Of a stretch of DNA of 48,117 nucleotides, positions 24,181 through 32,851 are shown in pieces; positions within the stretch are counted from its first letter, which is position 1, and each line of letters begins with the position of its first letter. Source of the DNA: an uncultured bacterium (GTDB lineage Bacteria; Actinomycetota; Coriobacteriia; Coriobacteriales; Coriobacteriaceae); contig CAJMST010000017.1 of NCBI GenBank assembly GCA_905216145.1, positions 1-48,117 of the forward strand. Reading direction: 5' to 3'. The notes below the pieces were generated by a model. It saw nothing but the letters and a program-made list of their open reading frames with translations, searched no databases and was not told the DNA's origin. The position numbers were made by a program, and so were the translations under genes.

Positions 24181-24221
24181 GCGACCACCACAAAGGTGCC
24201 TGTCCTCTTTGTGGTGGTCGC
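24181..24221. repeat. Hairpin repeat D3 (ACCACCACAAAGG arms)
   Basis: The 35-bp core at 24184-24218 is extended by GCG/CGC flanks. The loop TGCCTGTCC-type matches D2. It begins 6 nt after the stop of the unknown gene and could act as a 3' hairpin. Confidence 0.9.
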
Positions 24222-24226
24222 GGTCT

Positions 24227-24444
24227 GTCTCGATCTGTAACATCTTGGCCGCTAAAAGTGGGCTTGGTGTTACAGATTTAGATTTTTGATCCGGGTGTTT
24301 TCTGTTCGTCTCGATTTGTAACAGATAGAGCTCTATTTGCCGAGTAGATGTTACAGATTGAGACAAACGGGTGCCGCTGAACAATTCGTCTCGATTTGTA
24401 ACATCTGGAGCCAGAAACGGTCGATAGATGTTACAGATTGAGAC
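24227..24444. repeat. Six-arm hairpin array F upstream of clpB
   Basis: Three tandem hairpins at 24227-24283, 24308-24364 and 24388-24444. Left arms are GTCTCGATTTGTAACA or close; right arms are TGTTACAGATTGAGAC. Arms start at 24227, 24268, 24308, 24349, 24388 and 24429, a step of 39-41 bp with alternating orientation. The plan (three hairpins, six arms) is that of arrays A1 and A2, but the arm sequence and period differ. The remainder of 24176-24620 carries repeat D3 and the clpB promoter. Confidence 0.85.
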
Positions 24445-24504
24445 GGTAGCGCACCTGTGCGGCGGCGGGCCGACATCTTTACCCCTATCTCTCAATCACT
24501 CAGA

Positions 24505-24540
24505 AAATCTTATATATAGAGACTTAGATTTGTGTATAAG
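24505..24540 (+). promoter_or_regulatory. clpB promoter with HspR-type operator
   Basis: AAATCTTA-N11-TTAGATTT at 24505-24531 matches the dnaK element in arms and spacing, with a further match of TAT and GAC inside. TATAAG at 24535-24540 is the likely -10. A shared site upstream of dnaK and clpB is what HspR control predicts. Confidence 0.75.
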
Positions 24541-24620
24541 ATCGCGCAAAGCTGGCAACAATACTTCTCGAACAACGTGAAGCCGCCCCGTAGGGCGGCC
24601 GCCCCAAGAGAGGTGATTCC

Positions 24621-27248
24621 ATGAGAATCGATAAGCTAGCAATGACGTCGCGCGAGGCGCTGCAGACCGCCATGAGCACGGCCGCTGACGCGCAGGCCGG
24701 CGCGGTGGAGCCGATTCATCTGCTGTCTGCCCTGCTCGGTGCCGGCGAGCGCAATATCTCCGTGATCATCGAGCGCATCGGTGCCGACCTGGCTCAGCTC
24801 GCACGCTCCACACAGGATGCCATCGACCACGCGCCCAAGGTTTCGGGCGAGGGCCAGCAGATGGGCCTGTCCAACGAGCTCGTCCGCGTCATCGAAAAGG
24901 CCGAGAAGAAGGCCACCAAGATGGGCGACAGCTTTGTGGTGACTGAGCATCTGCTGATGGCGCTTGCCGAGGACAAGGGCGAGGCGGGCCGCGTGCTGCG
25001 CGACGCCGGCGTCACCAAGGAGCGCATCGAGCAAGTCTACGAGGAGCTGCGTGGCGATGACCGCGTGACGTCTGCCGAGGACAAGACTCAGTTTGAGGCA
25101 CTGGAGCAGTACGGTCGCAACATCTGCGATCTGGCCCGCGCCGGCAAGCTCGACCCGGTCATCGGCCGTACCGATGAGATTCGCCGCACCATCCAGGTCC
25201 TGTCCCGTCGCACCAAGAACAACCCCGTGCTCATCGGTGAGCCGGGCGTCGGCAAGACGGCCATCGTCGAGGGCATCGCCCAGCGTATCGTGGCCGGCGA
25301 CGTGCCGAGCACCCTGCGCGACCGCGACCTTATCGAGCTCGACATGAGCGCGCTGGTCGCCGGCGCCAAGTACCGCGGCGAGTTCGAGGACCGCTTGAAG
25401 GCCGTACTCAAGGAAGTCCAGAAGTCCGAGGGCAAGGTCATCCTGTTCATCGATGAGCTCCACACCATCGTGGGCGCGGGTGCCACCGAGGGCTCCATGG
25501 ACGCCGGCAACATCCTCAAGCCGGCGCTCGCCCGTGGCGACCTGCACGCGATCGGCGCGACCACGCTCGACGAATACCGCAAGTACATCGAGAAGGACGC
25601 GGCGCTCGCCCGTCGTTTCCAGACCGTTATGGTGAGCGAGCCTACCGTCGAGGACACCATTTCGATCCTGCGTGGCCTCAAGGAGAAGTACGAGATCTTC
25701 CACGGTGTGCATATCACCGATAGCGCGCTCGTGGCAGCTGCCGACCTCTCCGATCGCTACATCGCCGACCGCTTCCTGCCCGACAAGGCCATCGATCTGG
25801 TCGATGAGGCGGCAAGCCGCCTGCGCATGGAACTCGACAGCATGCCGGTCGAGATCGACGCCACCACGCGTCAGCTCACCCAGCTGCAGATCGAGGAACA
25901 GGCGCTCATGAAAGAGACCGATGACGCCTCCAAGGAGCGTCTGGAGGCCCTGCGCCAGGAGATTGCCGAGGTCCAGGAAAAGCTTAACGTGCAAAAGGCC
26001 GGCTGGCTCAACCAGAAGAACGCCATCGACCACGTGCAAGAGCTCAAGGGGCAGCTCGACGAGGCCAAGAGCGAAGAGGAGCGCGCGACGCGCAATGGCG
26101 ATTTGGGTCGTGCGTCCGAGCTGCGCTACTCCGTGATTCCGGGCCTGCAGCAGCAGATTCAGGATTCCGAGGCCGCGCTCGAGGCGCAAAAGCAGCAGGA
26201 CGGCGAGGGCCTCAACGAACAGGTGACCTCCGATGAGATCGCCGAGGTCGTGAGCGCCTGGACCGGCGTGCCCGTGTCCAAGATGATGCAGGGCGAACTC
26301 GACAAGCTCAAGGGCTTGGAGGGCGAGCTGCATAAGCGCGTCATCGGCCAGGACGAGGCCGTCTCCGCCGTCGCCGCAGCTGTGCGCCGCAGCCGTGCGG
26401 GCCTCTCCGATCCGGGCAAGCCCATCGGAAGCTTCTTCTTCCTGGGTCCCACCGGCGTGGGCAAGACCGAGCTCGCCAAGGCGCTGGCCGAGTGCCTGTT
26501 CGATGACGAGCGCGCGCTCGTGCGTATCGACATGTCCGAATACATGGAGAAGTTCAGCGTCCAGCGTCTGATCGGTGCGCCCCCGGGATACGTGGGCTAC
26601 GACGAGGGCGGCCAGCTCACCGAGGCCGTGCGCCGTCGCCCGTACTCCGTAATCTTGCTCGACGAGATGGAGAAGGCTCATCCTGATGTCTTCAACGTGC
26701 TGTTGCAGGTGCTCGACGACGGCCGTCTGACCGATGGCCAGGGTCGTCAGGTGTCCTTCAAGAACACGATCATCATCATGACGTCTAACGTGGGCTCCAA
26801 GGCTATCGCCGAGCTTTCCGGCAAGGACGAGGAGGAGATGCGCCATCAGGTCGACGCGGCCATGGCTCAGACCTTCCGCCCCGAGTTCCTCAACCGTATC
26901 GACGATATCGTGGTGTTCCATCCGCTCGGTATGGCGCAGATCGAGAAGATCGTCGACATCCAGCTCGCCGACGTCCGCGCGCGTCTGGCCAAGGAGCGCA
27001 TGACGCTTGCCATCACCCCGGCGGCCAAGCAGATGCTCGCCGTGGGCGGCCTGGACCCGGTCTTTGGCGCCCGTCCGCTCAAGCGTCTGGTTCAGCGCGA
27101 GGTCGTGGATGCCATCGCCGCCGCTATCATCGACGGCACGGTGCGCGAGGGCGATCAGGTGACGGTCGATGTCGACAAGGACGGTGGCTTTACCGTCGTG
27201 TGCGACAACACGCCGGCGGCCACCTACGAGGTCCCCGACGCAGAGTAA
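24621..27248 (+). CDS. clpB: Disaggregase ClpB
   Basis: ClpB (875 aa) is the Hsp100 ring ATPase that resolves protein aggregates with DnaK. In order: the Clp N domain (1-145), the first AAA+ module with Walker A GEPGVGKTAIVEG and Walker B VILFIDELHTIVGAG, the long coiled-coil middle domain (about 400-530) that distinguishes ClpB from ClpA/ClpC, and the second AAA+ module with GPTGVGKTELAKALAE and VILLDEMEKAHPDVFN. Length is normal and no motif is missing. The AGAGAGGTG site precedes the ATG. It is a single-gene unit with HspR-type operator upstream and a terminator downstream. Confidence 0.97.
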   Translation: MRIDKLAMTSREALQTAMSTAADAQAGAVEPIHLLSALLGAGERNISVIIERIGADLAQLARSTQDAIDHAPKVSGEGQQMGLSNELVRVIEKAEKKATKMGDSFVVTEHLLMALAEDKGEAGRVLRDAGVTKERIEQVYEELRGDDRVTSAEDKTQFEALEQYGRNICDLARAGKLDPVIGRTDEIRRTIQVLSRRTKNNPVLIGEPGVGKTAIVEGIAQRIVAGDVPSTLRDRDLIELDMSALVAGAKYRGEFEDRLKAVLKEVQKSEGKVILFIDELHTIVGAGATEGSMDAGNILKPALARGDLHAIGATTLDEYRKYIEKDAALARRFQTVMVSEPTVEDTISILRGLKEKYEIFHGVHITDSALVAAADLSDRYIADRFLPDKAIDLVDEAASRLRMELDSMPVEIDATTRQLTQLQIEEQALMKETDDASKERLEALRQEIAEVQEKLNVQKAGWLNQKNAIDHVQELKGQLDEAKSEEERATRNGDLGRASELRYSVIPGLQQQIQDSEAALEAQKQQDGEGLNEQVTSDEIAEVVSAWTGVPVSKMMQGELDKLKGLEGELHKRVIGQDEAVSAVAAAVRRSRAGLSDPGKPIGSFFFLGPTGVGKTELAKALAECLFDDERALVRIDMSEYMEKFSVQRLIGAPPGYVGYDEGGQLTEAVRRRPYSVILLDEMEKAHPDVFNVLLQVLDDGRLTDGQGRQVSFKNTIIIMTSNVGSKAIAELSGKDEEEMRHQVDAAMAQTFRPEFLNRIDDIVVFHPLGMAQIEKIVDIQLADVRARLAKERMTLAITPAAKQMLAVGGLDPVFGARPLKRLVQREVVDAIAAAIIDGTVREGDQVTVDVDKDGGFTVVCDNTPAATYEVPDAE

Positions 27249-27289
27249 ATTATGGGGCCGGCTTTAACCGCACCTCATCGCAAAACGCC

Positions 27290-27326
27290 AAGGGCGGCGG
27301 ATCCAATCGGGTCCGCCGCCCTTTTT
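27290..27326 (+). terminator. Rho-independent terminator of clpB
   Basis: Stem AAGGGCGGCGGATC / GGTCCGCCGCCCTT with a short loop and a run of five T, 41 nt after the clpB stop. Confidence 0.9.
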
Positions 27327-27378
27327 CGTGCGACAATCGATGATGTTGAGCATGAGCACATGGCAAGGAGATATGCAG

Positions 27379-27582
27379 ATGAAAGACGAGAACAAGACGC
27401 ACGCACCGGTTGCTGAGGCAGCGCCCGCCGCGCCGGTCGCACCGAAGGCTTCTCCCAAACCGGCGCCCAAGCCGCGCGACCCCTACATCCGTGCCGAGAA
27501 CGAGGACGATGACGGCTACGATCCCTACAGCGATCGCCGCCCCGAGCGCGAGCCGATGTTCGAAGCCGACCCCTGGCGCTAA
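27379..27582 (+). CDS. Small Pro/Ala-rich acidic protein of unknown function
   Basis: A 67-aa protein that I cannot name. The first half is rich in Ala and Pro (APAAPVAPKASPKPAPKP), the second is acidic and aromatic (AENEDDDGYDPYSDRRPER) and ends EADPWR, so it is probably largely unstructured. The ATG at 27379 (MKDENKTHAP) has AAGGAG 8 nt upstream. It stands alone between the clpB terminator and hairpin E1. The clear ribosome site and absence of a competing frame support it as a real gene. Confidence 0.6.
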   Translation: MKDENKTHAPVAEAAPAAPVAPKASPKPAPKPRDPYIRAENEDDDGYDPYSDRRPEREPMFEADPWR

Positions 27583-27606
27583 GTGCCACCCAAAAGGCCA
27601 CCAATA

Positions 27607-27672
27607 AGTTGCGGTGAAATAGGGACTGTTTTGCGGTTTGACCAGCAAAAACAGCCCTATTTCACCGCAACT
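27607..27672. repeat. Hairpin repeat E1 (AGTTGCGGTGAAATAG arms)
   Basis: A 66-bp element with arms AGTTGCGGTGAAATAG and CTATTTCACCGCAACT. The pairing continues through GGGACTGTTTTTGC-like sequence to a short loop. Copies E2 and E3 are at 36394-36460 and 40080-40146; all three begin within 30 nt of a stop codon. Confidence 0.9.
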
Positions 27673-27835
27673 GCGTTAGGGATTTTTCTACAGGGGGAGG
27701 GTAGTCAAAAAAGCCCCGTCCCAAATTGACTGCTCGGGGAGTCGCATTCGAGCTCGGTTGTCCTCTTAGCCACTCGATATCCTTCGGAGCAATATCGGTG
27801 ATAAAACTTGCTTAAGTGTTAATCAAGCTACACAC

Positions 27836-27895
27836 AATCTTGCTCTCTAATTAATCAAGAATCGGTATAATTTTGATTAGCTAGAGAGCAAGATT
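27836..27895 (+). promoter_or_regulatory. Promoter enclosed by a 23-bp inverted repeat
   Basis: Arms 27836-27858 and 27873-27895 (AATCTTGCTCTCTAATTAATC and its complement) differ at two bases. The 14-bp centre contains TATAAT at 27866-27871. A second shorter palindrome CTTGCTTAA-GTG-TTAATCAAG lies at 27807-27827 and shares TTAATCAAG with the arm. The right arm ends just before the ribosome site of the ATPase gene. It is a likely operator. The rest of 27583-27903 holds repeat E1 and no gene that I can see. Confidence 0.75.
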
Positions 27896-27903
27896 GGAGA
27901 ATC

Positions 27904-29256
27904 ATGGCATTCAACGACTTGATCGCCCAGAAAATAAAGGACTTTGAACAGCAGGGGGTTCCGCAGGTCTTTGAGCGAGACCTTGATCTAGGAAACCCAC
28001 AGGAGCCAAAGCGCGACAACATCGTAAATGTGATTGTGGGGGCCCGCCGTTGTGGAAAGACGTATCGCCTGTATCAGGAGATGCGGCGGCTTCAGAGCCG
28101 GGGCGTCGAGCTTGACCGGATGCTTTACTTCAATTTTGAGGATGAGCGCTTGCGCCCGTATGAGCCATCGCTGCTGGCGGACGTGCTCGACACGTTCTAT
28201 GCGCTGTATCCTGTTGCTCGAACCGAGGGCGCTTACATTTTCTTTGACGAGATCCAGGAAATTCCCGAATGGGGTGCGTTTCTGCGGCGTGTAGTCGATA
28301 CGGAGAAAGCGACCGTCTATGTGACGGGATCTTCTTCTAAGATGCTGTCCTCAGAACTTAAGAGCGAGTTCAGGGGTCGTTCTCTTGTGCGAGAGCTTTT
28401 TCCGTTGAGTTTTTCGGAATACGTTCGATATAAGACGGGGAGCGTTCTCGAGCCAGATGCGACCTTTTCCCCGAGCGATGCAGCGCTGCTTCGACATCAT
28501 CTGATCGGGTATCTTGAACAAGGGGGATTCATCGCGACACTTGAGCAGACGCCCACAGACGCGATTCAGCTGCTACAGGAATATGCTTCGCGAACGGTCG
28601 CTATGGACGTCGTTGAGCGTTACGACGTCAAGAACCCTCGCCTGGCATCGCTGTTCTTGACGCGGTGTATGGCATCTTCGGGACGAGAGCTGTCAGTGAA
28701 CAAAGTGTACAACGAGTTCAAGAGCAGACAGATACCCGCCAGTCGTAATTCGCTCAGCGATTTACTTGAGTATTATGAGGACGCCTACCTGTTATTTTCT
28801 GTGCCGGAGTTCACGCGTTCACTGGCAAATAACACGCGGTCTGCGTCTAAGGTCTACGCTGTCGACCCTGCGATGTTTGGAGCATTCTCTCCCGCATCAG
28901 CATTGGACCAGGGCCAGAGGCTCGAGACCGCAGTGTTCAATGCGCTAAGAAGAAAGACTCCCGCGGTGAGGACCGGCTCGGTCTGCCGCCTGCTGATCAA
29001 AGAGAAGAGCAAAAGCCATGAGGTGGACTTTGTGGCTGGGGACGCGCTTCTCATGCGGGCTTATAGCCTGATTCAGGTGAGTGCGGATATGGCACGTGAG
29101 AAAACGCGCGAGCGCGAAATTGCCGCGCTTGATGCCTCGATGGCCCAGTTCGATCTTGGCGAGTCGGCAATCGTTACCATGGATGAACAGACCGATATTT
29201 CATGCGAGCACGGTGTGGTCCACGTTGTGCCCGCATGGAAGTGGCTCCTTGCCTAA
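27904..29256 (+). CDS. AAA+ ATPase with DUF4143 domain
   Basis: A 450-aa ATPase of the COG1373 type. Walker A is GARRCGKTYRLYQEM (near 46), Walker B YIFFDEIQEIPEW (near 111), and VTGSSSKMLSSEL follows as the sensor region. The C-terminal half (about 210-400) matches the DUF4143 layout, ending in a nuclease-like fold segment SHEVDFVAGDALLM. These proteins are common in gut anaerobes and archaea, but their role is unknown. GGAG precedes the ATG. GC content and codon use are visibly lower than in the flanking genes, which suits a transferred gene. It is transcribed from the promoter inside the inverted repeat at 27836. Confidence 0.9.
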   Translation: MAFNDLIAQKIKDFEQQGVPQVFERDLDLGNPQEPKRDNIVNVIVGARRCGKTYRLYQEMRRLQSRGVELDRMLYFNFEDERLRPYEPSLLADVLDTFYALYPVARTEGAYIFFDEIQEIPEWGAFLRRVVDTEKATVYVTGSSSKMLSSELKSEFRGRSLVRELFPLSFSEYVRYKTGSVLEPDATFSPSDAALLRHHLIGYLEQGGFIATLEQTPTDAIQLLQEYASRTVAMDVVERYDVKNPRLASLFLTRCMASSGRELSVNKVYNEFKSRQIPASRNSLSDLLEYYEDAYLLFSVPEFTRSLANNTRSASKVYAVDPAMFGAFSPASALDQGQRLETAVFNALRRKTPAVRTGSVCRLLIKEKSKSHEVDFVAGDALLMRAYSLIQVSADMAREKTREREIAALDASMAQFDLGESAIVTMDEQTDISCEHGVVHVVPAWKWLLA

Positions 29257-29329
29257 TCATCTATGGACCTGTGGGGTCAGGACCTCCTGGCTCCCTCATC
29301 ACGGTTGGGGAGCACCTTGCTGCGCCAGG

Positions 29330-30826
29330 CTAGTCCTGGGCTTTGATACTCGGCATCAGAATCTGGGCGAGGTAGTCGGTCTCGAGTTTGGCGGCGGCGT
29401 CGGCCTTGCCGTCTTTGCCGACCAGCACGTTCTTGATCTGGCTATAGGTATAGCGGTTGCCGGTCGTAAGCTCGACAAGCTCAATGGCCGTGTCCATGGG
29501 GTAGGTTGACACGGGGTTCTGCGTCTGTCCGTTGATGGTCTGGGGCACCACGTACGGATAGACGGGGCCGCTGGCGTAGACGGTATAACCGTTGCCTAGA
29601 TTGGCCGCGCCCAAAACCGTATCGCCTTCATCGGGCGTAAAGCTCTCGCCCTCGCGCACCGCGACGAGCGTCACGAGCGGCGTATTGGCGTCGTCGCCCA
29701 GATAGATGCATAGCGTGCTTCCGTTTTGCCAAGTTGCGACCTTGCCGTACCACTCGACGGGAATATCGAGCTGGTAGAGGTCGGTTGCCTTGTGGCGAGC
29801 GTCAGCATCACGGGACGCCTGTGCCTTTTGCGCGCTCACGGCATTGACGGCGGCGTCGCGCCGCGCGGTTGCTGCCTGCTGGAGCACTTTGGCAGCCGCG
29901 GCGGAGCTCGCACCGCCCTCCTCGGCATACTTGGCGGCGGCATCGATCTGGTCGTCAGTCACCGTGTCGGCCGAAGGCACCTTGAGCTTAAAGGTGGCCT
30001 GGGCACTTAAATCCTGTCCATCGCTCTTAACGGTGACCTGCGTCTTGGTGGTCGGGACGGTATAGATGGTGCCGTCGGCCGCGATGGGGGAGGCAGCGAT
30101 GGAGAGCGTGTAATCGCCGGGCAGCAGTTTGATGCCGCGGCCGTGCTCGTCAACGTAGAGCGTTTCGCTCACGGAAGAACCGTCGGAATCTTGTCCGCTC
30201 ACCTGCACGGGAATCTTGGAGCCAGTTGAGCAGTCGAGGCCCGCGGCATGCACGCCAATCTGCACCGACATCATGGTATGGGCGTTTGCGGCAAGCACGG
30301 CAGCCTGCTCTTGCTGATATCCGTTCCAGGCAGCATAGCCTGCACCGCCGGCGACGAGCGCGACGGCCACGACACCGGCGACCATCAGATTGCGGCGCTT
30401 GGGCGACATCTTGCGATGGCGGACCTCGGCCTCGCGTGCCGAGGGAACGGACGGCAGGGGAATATCGCCCATGGCGATGGTCTCGTCCACGGCAGGAGCG
30501 GAGCCCAGGCCGGGAAGCTCGCGGGTCAGCGAATCTTCGGCCGGCAAGCTGTCGAGCAAGATGGTTTCCTCGCTCGTGTCGGATTCGGGCTGGTCATCGG
30601 CCTCGCATTCGGTGTCTTCGTGATCTGCCTCATCTTCGGCAGGCTCAACGTCGTCTGCATCCTGATCATCGGACTGCGCCTCGGCTTCCGACTCATCCTG
30701 CACATCAACGCCCGAATCGTCAAACGCAATCTCATCAAGTGAAATCCGGTCTAAGCTCTCCAAGGCCTCAGCGCAAGCTTCTGCATCTTGGGCCGCATCC
30801 TCTTGGCCCATCGTCTCATCTTTCAT
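29330..30826 (-). CDS. Single-pass membrane protein with acidic cytoplasmic head, unknown function
   Basis: I do not recognise the family of this 498-aa protein. Residues 1-140 are very acidic (repeats of Asp/Glu, such as ADDVEPAEDEADHEDTE). A basic patch MSPKRRN and a membrane helix (about 150-172, LMVAGVVAVALVAGGAGYAA) follow. The outer part has a possible Ig-like region near 190-270 (GIKLLPGDYTLSIAAS), an Ala-rich coiled region (280-340) and a C-terminal domain with LDIPVEWYGKVATWQNGSTL and PMDTAIELVELTTGNRYTYS. A GGGGGA site precedes the ATG. It faces the ATPase gene and shows no partner. Confidence 0.75.
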   Translation of the reverse strand: MKDETMGQEDAAQDAEACAEALESLDRISLDEIAFDDSGVDVQDESEAEAQSDDQDADDVEPAEDEADHEDTECEADDQPESDTSEETILLDSLPAEDSLTRELPGLGSAPAVDETIAMGDIPLPSVPSAREAEVRHRKMSPKRRNLMVAGVVAVALVAGGAGYAAWNGYQQEQAAVLAANAHTMMSVQIGVHAAGLDCSTGSKIPVQVSGQDSDGSSVSETLYVDEHGRGIKLLPGDYTLSIAASPIAADGTIYTVPTTKTQVTVKSDGQDLSAQATFKLKVPSADTVTDDQIDAAAKYAEEGGASSAAAAKVLQQAATARRDAAVNAVSAQKAQASRDADARHKATDLYQLDIPVEWYGKVATWQNGSTLCIYLGDDANTPLVTLVAVREGESFTPDEGDTVLGAANLGNGYTVYASGPVYPYVVPQTINGQTQNPVSTYPMDTAIELVELTTGNRYTYSQIKNVLVGKDGKADAAAKLETDYLAQILMPSIKAQD

Positions 30827-30948
30827 ATATCCCCCAAGCTCAATATCGGGACAACACTGTACCCAAAAATGGAGCCATATAAAGCGCGTGCGAAATATAA
30901 GATCCGATTTAACCCGAGTGCATTGTTCAGCCGCATCCTCGCGGCAGC

Positions 30949-30991
30949 AAAAAGCCCCCGGAACGCGAACGAATCACATTCCGGGGGCTCT
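30949..30991 (-). terminator. Terminator of the DUF5692/TetR-side transcript
   Basis: On the minus strand, AGCCCCCGGAA and TTCCGGGGGCT form a stem followed by TTTTTGC, 69 nt after the stop of the DUF5692-type gene. Confidence 0.85.
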
Positions 30992-31059
30992 GCAATGCGT
31001 TGAGCTGCGCGGAGCCGGCTATGCTGCTTCGTGCTCAAGCGATGTTTGCGTCAGGCGCG

Positions 31060-32067
31060 TTACTCGGCGTGTGCGTAATCAACCTTGGCGCGGCGAGCGG
31101 TGGCCTTTTCCCAATCGCTGGTGCCCTCAAAGACATCCTGCTTGTAGGGGTTGCGGCCGAGCTTCTTGGCGCGGTAGGCGATGTAGATGATGGCGGCGAT
31201 GTTGGCGATCAGCGCGACAACCGAAACCGCGGTGGCGGCGCCTGCGTCGAGCGTGGAGTGCGTCACAAAGATGGACTCCTCCTGGAAGTAGGGGAACACC
31301 TGGGCAAACATGCACCAAATGGCCAGGGTAAAGGCACGGTTCTGGATCCAGCCGCCCTTGTTCCAGATAAAGGCCGCCACGGTGGGGGCCAGCAGCAGCG
31401 CAAAGCCGCAGAACCAAGAGTGGGTGGGCAGGCAGTTGTAGGTGTAGCAGAAGTTCCAGATATCGTAGGCGATGATGTAGACCCAGGTCATGTCGGGCCA
31501 CAGCATGTCGGTCTTGTCCTCGCTGGCGTAGACGCTCCACCAACCGGTCATGCAGAAGATGTTGATGATACCGGCGATGCCGTTGAACACGTTGTTCCAG
31601 CCGGCCAGCTGCGTAGCACCTTCGGAGGTGACCCAGGTGGACTCGCCCAGGACAAAGAAGTGATAGGCGCTCTCAAAGTCGGACACGACGGCGATCATGA
31701 TATTGATGGCGACGATCACAAACGGCCACGCGCGGAACCAATGCGCCTTGCCGATCTTGCCCCACTGGTACTTAATGGCAATGAAGCCCCAGCAACCGGC
31801 GAGCGCCGCGTATACCTTGGCGTAGTGGAACCAGCTGTTCTGGTACACATGGGTGGGGTTGGTGAGCGCCCACTCGGCACCCTGCGAGACGCCGACGGCG
31901 ATGGCGATGCAGTAGATGGTCATGGCCAGCGGAGCCACGCCAAAGATGATTGCCGCGCCCAGCTTGGTGCGGCGGCCGACCTCGTTGAGCACGATCAGGC
32001 CAATAAAGACCATGGCCCAGCCGGCCCAGTGGATAAGGGTATCGCTACCCCAAACATCGAACAGCAT
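31060..32067 (-). CDS. Polytopic membrane protein, DUF5692-like
   Basis: A 335-aa integral membrane protein with about eight to ten hydrophobic helices and a short basic cytoplasmic tail. It is very rich in Trp, Phe and Tyr; short landmarks are NSWFHYAKVYAALAGCWGF, GWNNVFNGIAGIINIFCMTG and YDIWNFCYTYNCLPTHSW. I believe it belongs to DUF5692, recalled rather than searched. No function is known to me. AAGGAGA precedes the ATG. It follows the TetR gene by 63 nt on the same strand and so is probably co-transcribed with it and controlled by it; the divergent Fe-S flavoprotein may be its partner. Confidence 0.8.
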   Translation of the reverse strand: MLFDVWGSDTLIHWAGWAMVFIGLIVLNEVGRRTKLGAAIIFGVAPLAMTIYCIAIAVGVSQGAEWALTNPTHVYQNSWFHYAKVYAALAGCWGFIAIKYQWGKIGKAHWFRAWPFVIVAINIMIAVVSDFESAYHFFVLGESTWVTSEGATQLAGWNNVFNGIAGIINIFCMTGWWSVYASEDKTDMLWPDMTWVYIIAYDIWNFCYTYNCLPTHSWFCGFALLLAPTVAAFIWNKGGWIQNRAFTLAIWCMFAQVFPYFQEESIFVTHSTLDAGAATAVSVVALIANIAAIIYIAYRAKKLGRNPYKQDVFEGTSDWEKATARRAKVDYAHAE

Positions 32068-32130
32068 GCTGCTCTCCTTTCACACGCCCGCGGCCCCTCT
32101 TCTGATCGCGGGCAGTTTGGCCAAATGTCG

Positions 32131-32793
32131 TCAGTTCTGGGGCTTGCGCTCCGGATACTTGGCGGTGTAGCCCTCGATGTGGAGTGTCGAGGCGATGATT
32201 TCCTTGACCGTCTCGTCGGGCACATCGGGGTGCGTGCGGATATACATCAACAACCCCATGATGAGGGTGTAGAACGTTTCGTAGACATGGTCGATGCGTA
32301 GCTCATGATGGGCGACAAAATCCACCACGGTGGTGTCGCAGATATACTGCGCCACGCGCTGAACCACGTTGTGCAAAAAGCCGCCGTAGAGCGCGCCGCT
32401 GCTCGAGGTGAGCGTGCTCGGCAGCTCGTGGCCGCTGGCGACCAGGCGCTTAAAGAGCGGGGCGACGGTGTCGAGTGCGCCCTCGATATCGCCGACGGTG
32501 CGGCTGGCATTCCACTGCTCGAGCTCGGAGATAAAACCGTCGATTGCCTCGTCCATGACGGCGGTGACGGCGGCGTCCATATCGGCAAAGTAGTGGTAGA
32601 ACAGCGAGCGCGTGCAGCCGGCGCGTTTGGTCACGGCCGATACCGATAGGTGGGACACGCCCAGCTCGGAGCTTACGGTGCGCACGGCGGCGAGGATCTC
32701 GCGACGGCGTTCGTCGCCCGTCAGACGCTTGGCCGCGCTATCGGGCGCGGGGAGGGTATCGGCCACAGAGGTACCTGCTGTGTTGTTGCCCAT
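32131..32793 (-). CDS. TetR-family transcriptional regulator
   Basis: A 220-aa TetR regulator. The N-terminal helix-turn-helix (about 28-75) reads RREILAAVRTVSSELGVSH, SVSAVTKRAGCTRSLFYHYF, with the usual tyrosine before Phe-Ala-Asp. The C-terminal ligand-binding half is all helical and of unknown specificity. It probably binds the two palindromes TTGACRNNNYGTCAA at 32852 and 32875, between it and the divergent oxidoreductase, and so controls both directions including itself. Confidence 0.92.
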   Translation of the reverse strand: MGNNTAGTSVADTLPAPDSAAKRLTGDERRREILAAVRTVSSELGVSHLSVSAVTKRAGCTRSLFYHYFADMDAAVTAVMDEAIDGFISELEQWNASRTVGDIEGALDTVAPLFKRLVASGHELPSTLTSSSGALYGGFLHNVVQRVAQYICDTTVVDFVAHHELRIDHVYETFYTLIMGLLMYIRTHPDVPDETVKEIIASTLHIEGYTAKYPERKPQN

Positions 32794-32851
32794 GTTTTGC
32801 CGCCTTTCATCCTCTTTTGCCTGACCGTTCGCCTAACAGTCTTGAATATTG

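Noticed and set aside
24636..26921. Long antisense open frame opposite clpB (761 aa)
   Set aside because: Same codon-bias artefact; no ribosome site and no recognisable domain.
27904..29256. Toxin-antitoxin or defence gene reading of the DUF4143 ATPase
   Set aside because: No partner gene or effector domain is visible, so such a role cannot be supported.
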